Source of the DNA: an uncultured Clostridia bacterium
Lineage (GTDB): Bacteria > Bacillota > Clostridia > Christensenellales > Aristaeellaceae
DNA length: 60,501 nucleotides
Reading direction: 5' to 3'
Assembly: GCA_946536315.1 (NCBI GenBank)
Contig: CAMNEH010000003.1
Location: 1 to 60,501, forward strand
The translations under genes and the position numbers were made by a program. Within the stretch, counting starts at the first letter, position 1; every line of letters begins with the position of its first letter. Shown here piece by piece: positions 54,837 to 60,501 of this stretch. Below the pieces are notes generated by a model that was given only the letters and a program-made list of their open reading frames with translations, ran no database searches and was not told the DNA's origin.

Positions 54837-57800
54837 ATGGCGTTCGCTCATCTGCATTTGCATACCGAATACAGCCTGCTGGACGGCGCGTGCCGCATCA
54901 AACAGCTGATCCCGCGCCTGAAAGCGCTGGGGCAGGACGCCTGCGCCATCACCGACCACGGCGTCCTGTACGGCGCGGTGGAATTCTGGTCCGCCATGAA
55001 GGACGCCGGACTGCACCCGGTGATCGGCTGTGAAATGTACCTGACCGAGGACATGCATGCGCAGCGCCGTGAAATGACGCACCTCATCCTGCTGTGCGAA
55101 AACGACACCGGGTACCATAACCTGTGCCTGCTGGATAGCCTGGCCTTCACGGAGGGCTTTTACTACCGCCCTCGCATCGATGAGCGGCTGCTCGCCGAGC
55201 ACCACGAAGGGCTGATCGCGCTGTCGGCCTGCCTGTCCGGAGACCTGAGCCGCGCGCTGCTGGACGGACGGTATCAGGAGGCGCGCGACTTTGTCCGGCG
55301 CATGAGCGGCATCATGGGTCCTGAGCATTTTTATATCGAGCTCATGGACCACGGCCTGCCGGATGAAAAGACCGTCCTCCCCCGCCTGGTGCGCGTCGCG
55401 GAAGAAACAGGCGTCCCGCTCGTCGTCACCAACGACTGCCACTACCTGACGCGCGAGGACGCGGAGGCGCAGGAAGTGCTGATGTGCATCCAGACCGGCA
55501 AAACGCTGGAGGACGACAAGCGGATGCGCCTGCAGACCGATCAGCTCTACGTCAAATCCGAGGCGGAGATGCGCGCGCTGTTTCCCGCCTTCCCGGAAGC
55601 GGTCGAACGCACGGAGGAGATTGCGAAGCGCTGTCAGGTGAACTTCGATTTCCGCACCATCCACCTGCCGCGCTACCCCGTCGCCCCTGCCGAGACGGCC
55701 GAGCAAATGCTGCGGCGTCTGTGCCAGGAGGGCCTCGCCGCGCGCTACCCCGCCGACCGGCAGGACGCGCGCGAGCGCCTCGAATACGAGCTGTCCGTCA
55801 TCATCCAGATGGGCTATGTGGATTACTTCCTGATCGTGTGGGACTTCATCCGCTACGCGCGGGAGCACGGCATCATGGTCGGCCCGGGGCGCGGCAGCGG
55901 CGCGGGCAGCATCGTCGCCTACTGCCTGAACATCACTCAGCTCGACCCGCTGAAGTACCAGCTGCTGTTCGAGCGCTTCCTGAACCCCGAGCGCGTGACG
56001 ATGCCCGATATCGACGTTGATTTCTGCTATGAGCGGCGCCAGGAGGTCATCGATTACGTCGCGCGGCGATACGGACACGACCACGTCAGCCAGATCATCA
56101 CCTTCGGCACCATGGCGGCGCGCGCCGCGGTGCGCGACGTCGGCCGCGTGCTCGGCTACAGCTACCAGGAGACAGACGCCGTCGCCAAGGCGATCCCCAC
56201 CGACCTGGGCATGACGCTGTCCGCCGCGCTCGAGCAGAGCAATGACCTGAAGCGCATGGTCGAAACGGATCCCCGCGTCGCCCGCCTGTACCACATGGCG
56301 CAGCAGGTGGAGGGCATGCCCCGCCACGCCAGCACACACGCTGCCGGCGTGCTGATCACCAACCGTCCGGTCACCGAATACATCCCCCTGCAGACCAACG
56401 ACGGCGTCGTGACCACGCAGTTCCCCATGGGGATCATTGAAAAGCTCGGCCTGCTGAAAATGGACTTCCTGGGCCTGCGCACGCTGACCGTCATCCGTGA
56501 CACGCTGGATCTGATGCGCCAGAGCGGCGTCGACATGACGCCGGAGCAGATCCCGCTGGACGACCCCGAGGTGTACGCCATGATCTCGTCCGGGGATACC
56601 GACGGCGTCTTCCAGCTGGAGGGCGCGGGCATGCGCAGCTTTCTTACCGCCATGCAGCCCCGGAATTTCGAGGACATCATCGCCGCGATCTCCCTCTACC
56701 GCCCGGGCCCGATGGAGTCCATCCCACGCTATATTCAAGGCAAGCAGGACCCGTCGAGCGTGCGCTACGCCTCCCCCCTGCTCGAGCCGATTCTGTCCGT
56801 CACCTACGGGTGCATGGTCTACCAGGAGCAGGTCATGCAGATCGTGCGCGACCTGGCCGGCTATTCCTATGGCCGCAGCGACCTGGTGCGCCGCGCGATG
56901 GCCAAAAAAAAGCACGACGTGATGGCAAAGGAGCGGCAGTTCTTTGTCTACGGCGACGCAAACGAGGGCGTGCCGGGGGCGGTCAGCCGAGGCGTGCCCG
57001 CAGAGGTCGCCGAAAAGATCTTTGACGAGATGACTGCCTTCGCGTCCTACGCCTTCAACAAGTCGCACGCCGCCGCTTACGGCGTCATCGCCGTCCGGAC
57101 GGGATGGCTCAAACGGCACTACCCCGCCGAGTTCATGGCCGCCATGATGAATTCCGTCGTCGGCCAGCCAATCAAGATCAATACGTATATCCAGACCTGC
57201 CGCGACCGGAAGATTCCCGTGCTCCCGCCGGATATCAACCGTTCGCAGGTGCGCTTCAGCGTTGAACGGGACGACGAAGGCCGCGCCTCCGTGCGCTTCG
57301 GCCTGAACGGCATCAAAAACGTCGGACAGCGCTGCGTGGAGGAGTGCGTCCGCGACCGGGAGGAAAATGGGCCCTTCCCGGACCTGTTCGACTTCTGTCG
57401 CCGCATGGCCGGCGGGGACATGAACAAGCGCGCCCTCGAAAGCCTGATCAAGGCAGGCTGTTTCGACTATTGCGGCGTCAACCGCGCGCGCCTGCTCGCC
57501 GGATACGAGGGGCTGCTCGACGCGGGCGCGCGCCAGCGCAAGCGTCAGTCCACCGGGCAATTGTCGCTGTTCGACGGCGGCTTTGGCATTGACGCCGCCG
57601 CCCAGAAAGAGGACTATCCTCAGGCGTTTCCCATCAGCGATGAGGACCGGCTCCGCCAGGAGCGCGAGGTCACCGGCGTTTACCTGAGCGGACACCCGCT
57701 GGCCGCGTACCGCGCCGCGCTCCGCGCGCTGCCGGACAGTACCGCCTCGATCGCAGAGCTGGTCGGGGACGACGGCAGCCTGAACGCGGACGGTCAGCAC

Positions 57801-58268
57801 ATCCGCATGGGCGGGTTGCTGACGCAGGCGGACGTGAAGTCCACCAAAAAGGGCGACACGATGGCCTATCTGACCCTGGAGGACATGACCGGCCAGATCG
57901 AGTGCCTCGTCTTTCCCCGCGTCTTTCAGCTCTGCCAGGGGCTGCTGCGCGTGGACCAGCCGGTCATCCTGAGCGGCCGGCTTTCCCTGCGCGAGGGCGA
58001 AGCGCCCAAGCTGATCGTCATGTCCGCAGAGCCGCTGCTCAAAACCGCCGACCGCCCGCACAAGCTGTACCTGCGCGCGCGTTCCGCCGAGTGGCAGTCC
58101 CTCACGCCGCTGCTCAGTCAGTACCATGGCGACGTCGCCGTCTACGTCAACGATCCGGAAACCGGCGTCACCTGCCGCGCGCCGGAAGCACTGTGGACCG
58201 ACGGCTCGCCCGCCCTCCTGCAGGCGCTGCGGGCAAGGCTCGGAAACGACAACGTCAAAACAAAATGA
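54837..58268 (+). CDS. dnaE: DNA polymerase III alpha subunit
   Basis: 1,143 residues. N-terminal PHP domain (HLHLHTEYSLLDGACRI), polymerase core with the catalytic MPDIDVDFCYERR (about 395), a helix-hairpin-helix/fingers region and a C-terminal OB fold (MGGLLTQADVKSTKKGDTMAYLTLEDM). There is no N-terminal exonuclease, so it is DnaE and not PolC. In Firmicutes DnaE usually extends primers next to PolC. ATG 54837 is five bases from GGAGG; the TTG at 54825 is too early. Confidence 0.96.
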   Translation: MAFAHLHLHTEYSLLDGACRIKQLIPRLKALGQDACAITDHGVLYGAVEFWSAMKDAGLHPVIGCEMYLTEDMHAQRREMTHLILLCENDTGYHNLCLLDSLAFTEGFYYRPRIDERLLAEHHEGLIALSACLSGDLSRALLDGRYQEARDFVRRMSGIMGPEHFYIELMDHGLPDEKTVLPRLVRVAEETGVPLVVTNDCHYLTREDAEAQEVLMCIQTGKTLEDDKRMRLQTDQLYVKSEAEMRALFPAFPEAVERTEEIAKRCQVNFDFRTIHLPRYPVAPAETAEQMLRRLCQEGLAARYPADRQDARERLEYELSVIIQMGYVDYFLIVWDFIRYAREHGIMVGPGRGSGAGSIVAYCLNITQLDPLKYQLLFERFLNPERVTMPDIDVDFCYERRQEVIDYVARRYGHDHVSQIITFGTMAARAAVRDVGRVLGYSYQETDAVAKAIPTDLGMTLSAALEQSNDLKRMVETDPRVARLYHMAQQVEGMPRHASTHAAGVLITNRPVTEYIPLQTNDGVVTTQFPMGIIEKLGLLKMDFLGLRTLTVIRDTLDLMRQSGVDMTPEQIPLDDPEVYAMISSGDTDGVFQLEGAGMRSFLTAMQPRNFEDIIAAISLYRPGPMESIPRYIQGKQDPSSVRYASPLLEPILSVTYGCMVYQEQVMQIVRDLAGYSYGRSDLVRRAMAKKKHDVMAKERQFFVYGDANEGVPGAVSRGVPAEVAEKIFDEMTAFASYAFNKSHAAAYGVIAVRTGWLKRHYPAEFMAAMMNSVVGQPIKINTYIQTCRDRKIPVLPPDINRSQVRFSVERDDEGRASVRFGLNGIKNVGQRCVEECVRDREENGPFPDLFDFCRRMAGGDMNKRALESLIKAGCFDYCGVNRARLLAGYEGLLDAGARQRKRQSTGQLSLFDGGFGIDAAAQKEDYPQAFPISDEDRLRQEREVTGVYLSGHPLAAYRAALRALPDSTASIAELVGDDGSLNADGQHIRMGGLLTQADVKSTKKGDTMAYLTLEDMTGQIECLVFPRVFQLCQGLLRVDQPVILSGRLSLREGEAPKLIVMSAEPLLKTADRPHKLYLRARSAEWQSLTPLLSQYHGDVAVYVNDPETGVTCRAPEALWTDGSPALLQALRARLGNDNVKTK

Positions 58269-58351
58269 TTTTTTCGCGGAACTTTTTTTCTCCGCTCCCG
58301 TCTGAGATAATGAACACAGGCCGGCACCGTCCGGCAGAAAGGCGGTAACGT

Positions 58352-60196
58352 ATGAAAAAGATCATGTGCATCCTGCTGACCCTGTGCCTGGCCCTGGGCG
58401 GCATGACCCTGGTCCTCGGCGATGAGGCTTATATCCTGCTGCAGCGCGGGGACAGCGGCGAGGCTGTCAGCGCCTTGCAGGCGAGGCTGGCAGAACTTGG
58501 CTACACGGCCACCGAAACGGACGGCGTGTACGGCGAAGGCACCGAGCAGGCCGTGTCGCGTTTTCAGGCGCTCAACAGCCTGCTGGTGACCGGCATCGCT
58601 GACCCGACCACCCAGCGCGTGCTGTTCTCTGAAAGCGCGAGGCGCGAATGGAATACCGACGATGCCTCGGTCCTGGATGTGGAGGAAGTGTTTGAGGAGG
58701 ACATCGAGGCATACGCCCCCGCCCTCTACGCCATGCCCATGACCACGTCCATGCCATATGCGGTGCCTGCGGCCGGCCTGGCGATGGAGGCGATGCCAGA
58801 CTTCAGCCGCGACAGCTACGCGATGATTCAGGACAGCGGCTTCCAGTCCACCCGGACCAATCCGCTTTCCACCTTCGCTGCTGATGTGGACACCTCCTCC
58901 TATGCCCAGGTCCGTGCCAGGATTCTCCGCGGCGAACAGGTACCCGCGGACAGCGTCCGCACGGAGGAGGTGCTGAACTACTTCCGTTATACGCCCCAGG
59001 CCCCAAAGGAGGACGAGCCCTTCGGCGTCACCATGGAGCTGACCAGCTGCCCCTGGAATGAGCAGACCAGGCTGCTGCGCGTGCTGCTGACCGCCAGGGA
59101 AGCAACGGAAGCGGAACGCGCGCCGAGACACCTGATCTTCCTGATCGATACCTCGGGCAGCATGGACGGGGCCGACCGCCTGGACCTGGTCAAGCGCGCC
59201 TTCCTGATGCTGCTGGACCATATGGACGCCAAAGACCACGTCTCCATCGTCACCTACGCCTCGCGCGAGGATACGCTGCTGGAGCACGTGCCCGCGAGCG
59301 AAAAGACGCGCATCATGGAAGCCATCACCGGCCTGGAGGCCAGCGGCTATACCAACGGCAGCGCCGGCCTGATCCGCGCCTATGAAATCGCCGACCGCTA
59401 CGCGGCGGAGGGCGTCAACAGCCGCATCCTGCTCGCCACCGACGGCGATTTGAACGTCGGCGTCACTTCTGAGGGCGACCTGGCGCGCCTGGTGATGGAA
59501 AAAAAGCAGAACGGCACAGCTCTGACCGTGCTCGGCTTCGGCTATGGCAACTATCAGGACGACCGCCTGCAGGCGCTGGCCAACTACGGCGACGGCAACT
59601 GCTACTTCATCGATACTATCTATGAAGCGCGCAAGGCGCTGGTGGTGGAAGCCGGCGGCACCTTCGACGTTGTCGCGTCCGACGTCAAGATCCAGCTGGA
59701 TTTCAACCCCTCCATGGTTCGCGGATACCGTCTGATCGGGTATGAAAACAAGCGTCTCGCGGCGGAGGACTTCGCCAACGACGCCAAGGACGGCGGCGAC
59801 ATCGGCGCAGGGCAGCAGATGACCGCCCTGTACGAGCTGGTCCCGGCCGACAGCGATTTTGACTTTGGCGCGGTGGAAAGCCGCTATGTGCAGCCCGCCC
59901 CGGACAACAACAGCGCCGAATGGCTGACCGTCAGCCTGCGCGCCAAGGTGCCCGGACAAACGGAAAGCCAGCTGTATACTTACCCCCTGATCGCGCACGT
60001 ATCCGAAGAGCTCAGCAACGATATGCGCTTCGCCGCCGCCGTTGCGGAAACCTGCATGTGCCTGCGCGGCAGCGATTTCAAAGGCACGTCCAGCTATGCC
60101 GACGCGCTGAGCCTGCTGCGCGCCAGCCAGCCCTCCGGCGATCCCTACCGCGAGGAATTCGTGTACCTGGTCACCCTGCTCGAACGCGCAAACTGA
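58352..60196 (+). CDS. Exported von Willebrand factor A protein (YfbK-like)
   Basis: 614 residues. Signal peptide (MKKIMCILLTLCLALGGMTLVLG), a peptidoglycan-binding domain (about 28-88: LQRGDSGEAVSALQARLAELGYT), a Met/Ala/Pro linker, then a YfbK-type N-terminal part (FAADVDTSSYAQVRARI), a VWA domain with MIDAS DTSGSMDG (about 268) and a C-terminal DUF3520-like part. It probably sits in the cell wall and binds a partner through a metal ion. AAAGGCGG precedes ATG. A hairpin follows it. Confidence 0.88.
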   Translation: MKKIMCILLTLCLALGGMTLVLGDEAYILLQRGDSGEAVSALQARLAELGYTATETDGVYGEGTEQAVSRFQALNSLLVTGIADPTTQRVLFSESARREWNTDDASVLDVEEVFEEDIEAYAPALYAMPMTTSMPYAVPAAGLAMEAMPDFSRDSYAMIQDSGFQSTRTNPLSTFAADVDTSSYAQVRARILRGEQVPADSVRTEEVLNYFRYTPQAPKEDEPFGVTMELTSCPWNEQTRLLRVLLTAREATEAERAPRHLIFLIDTSGSMDGADRLDLVKRAFLMLLDHMDAKDHVSIVTYASREDTLLEHVPASEKTRIMEAITGLEASGYTNGSAGLIRAYEIADRYAAEGVNSRILLATDGDLNVGVTSEGDLARLVMEKKQNGTALTVLGFGYGNYQDDRLQALANYGDGNCYFIDTIYEARKALVVEAGGTFDVVASDVKIQLDFNPSMVRGYRLIGYENKRLAAEDFANDAKDGGDIGAGQQMTALYELVPADSDFDFGAVESRYVQPAPDNNSAEWLTVSLRAKVPGQTESQLYTYPLIAHVSEELSNDMRFAAAVAETCMCLRGSDFKGTSSYADALSLLRASQPSGDPYREEFVYLVTLLERAN

Positions 60197-60226
60197 TCCG
60201 TTAGGGGCATATGGCCCCAAAACAAC

Positions 60227-60270
60227 AGCATGCGTTGAGGCGTTTCAATGCCTCAACGCATGCTTTCTGT
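60227..60270. terminator. Bidirectional terminator
   Basis: A perfect 15-base stem, AGCATGCGTTGAGGC (60227-60241) with GCCTCAACGCATGCT (60250-60264), loop GTTTCAAT. TTTCTGT follows on the plus side, and TGTTGTTTT on the minus side. It sits between convergent genes. Confidence 0.88.
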
Positions 60271-60285
60271 ATGGATGCGATCGTA

Positions 60286-60501
60286 TCAGTCGTGCTCATA
60301 CCCCAGCGCAAACGCTTTGAGGTTGATATCGAGGAATTTTGGCGGGACCGTTGCGCGGAGGCAGTCCTCCCACTGTTCGCGCGGGATACTGGTACGGCGG
60401 GGGGGAGGGACGTTATCCACGTGGTTTCTGCCCACGGATGTAGAGGCCTTATCTTCTCTGCTAGAGGCATCCACCTTGAGACCCACTCTCGTCGTCCTGC
60501 G
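60286..60501 (-). CDS. Probable 2-oxoacid:acceptor oxidoreductase gamma subunit (C-terminus only)
   Basis: 71 codons open from the window edge to TGA 60286-60288. The end RTSIPREQWEDCLRATVPPK, then FLDINLKAFALGYE, matches the C-terminus of gamma/delta-type subunits of ferredoxin-dependent 2-oxoacid oxidoreductases, as I remember them. The catalytic parts of such enzymes lie on other subunits. The 5' part is outside the window. It converges with the VWA gene. Confidence 0.5.
   Translation of the reverse strand, partial: RRTTRVGLKVDASSREDKASTSVGRNHVDNVPPPRRTSIPREQWEDCLRATVPPKFLDINLKAFALGYEHD

Noticed and set aside
58300-58311. Promoter before the VWA gene
   Set aside because: A GATAAT-like -10 is present, but no acceptable -35 lies at the right distance, so I did not list it.

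Overview
The window looks like a chromosomal segment of a GC-rich member of the Bacillota, most likely Clostridia and possibly the gut Christensenellales-like group. The reasons are strong AGGAGG-type ribosome binding sites, TTGACA/TATAAT-type promoters, the obg-yhbY pair, a NrdG2-like activase, BspA-type leucine-rich proteins, a WXG100/EssC secretion locus and DUF6273-like secreted proteins. The taxonomic placement is an inference, because no rRNA gene is present.

Layout. 1-1332: a cut-off ABC ATPase and a TraX-like membrane protein. 1333-3009: an AT-richer stretch of decayed gene pieces and a REP-like motif around an intact tRNA-Thr(GGU), which looks like an integration scar. 3071-8826: a tight operon of a zinc-ribbon membrane protein, a TPM-like membrane protein with a Ser/Gly/Cys triplet tail, a BspA-like LRR protein and a radical SAM/SPASM enzyme. 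8906-11619: a secreted cysteine-ladder LRR protein, a small repeat protein and an LRR remnant. 11724-25353 (minus strand): eight paralogous secreted proteins, each with a signal peptide, helical N-terminus, Ala/Glu/Arg 13-residue repeats and one or two DUF6273-like domains. One of them carries an in-frame stop, and an AAA ATPase gene sits inside the array.

25535-35283 is a type VII secretion (T7SSb-like) locus: WXG100, secreted TPR-FN3 protein, transmembrane Ser/Thr kinase, FHA protein, YukD-like protein, EssC-like ATPase and a transglutaminase-like protein. 35313-39282 is a type IV pilus/type II secretion-like locus with a PilC/GspF protein, four pilin-like proteins and a PilT-like ATPase. 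39309-48993 continues on the plus strand with a membrane protein, methyltransferase, hslO, TPR, HEAT and zinc-ribbon/CHB_HEX proteins, a cysteine desulfurase and an extended hflX. 49013-50589 is yhbY-obg on the minus strand. 50690-60196 holds a TPR/DUF4037 pair, an activase-type radical SAM protein, a secreted protein, dnaE and a von Willebrand factor A protein. The window ends inside a probable 2-oxoacid:acceptor oxidoreductase gene on the minus strand.

Two systems deserve most attention. (1) The DUF6273 array: its C-terminal tips differ between close paralogues mainly at codon positions 1 and 2 while position 3 (C or T) stays fixed. Adenine-directed mutagenesis by a diversity-generating retroelement would leave this footprint, yet no reverse transcriptase or template repeat is visible here. 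(2) The 3071-8826 operon, where a radical SAM/SPASM enzyme sits beside a membrane protein whose predicted cytosolic tail is a run of SSC/SSG triplets, which suggests a maturase and a tethered substrate.
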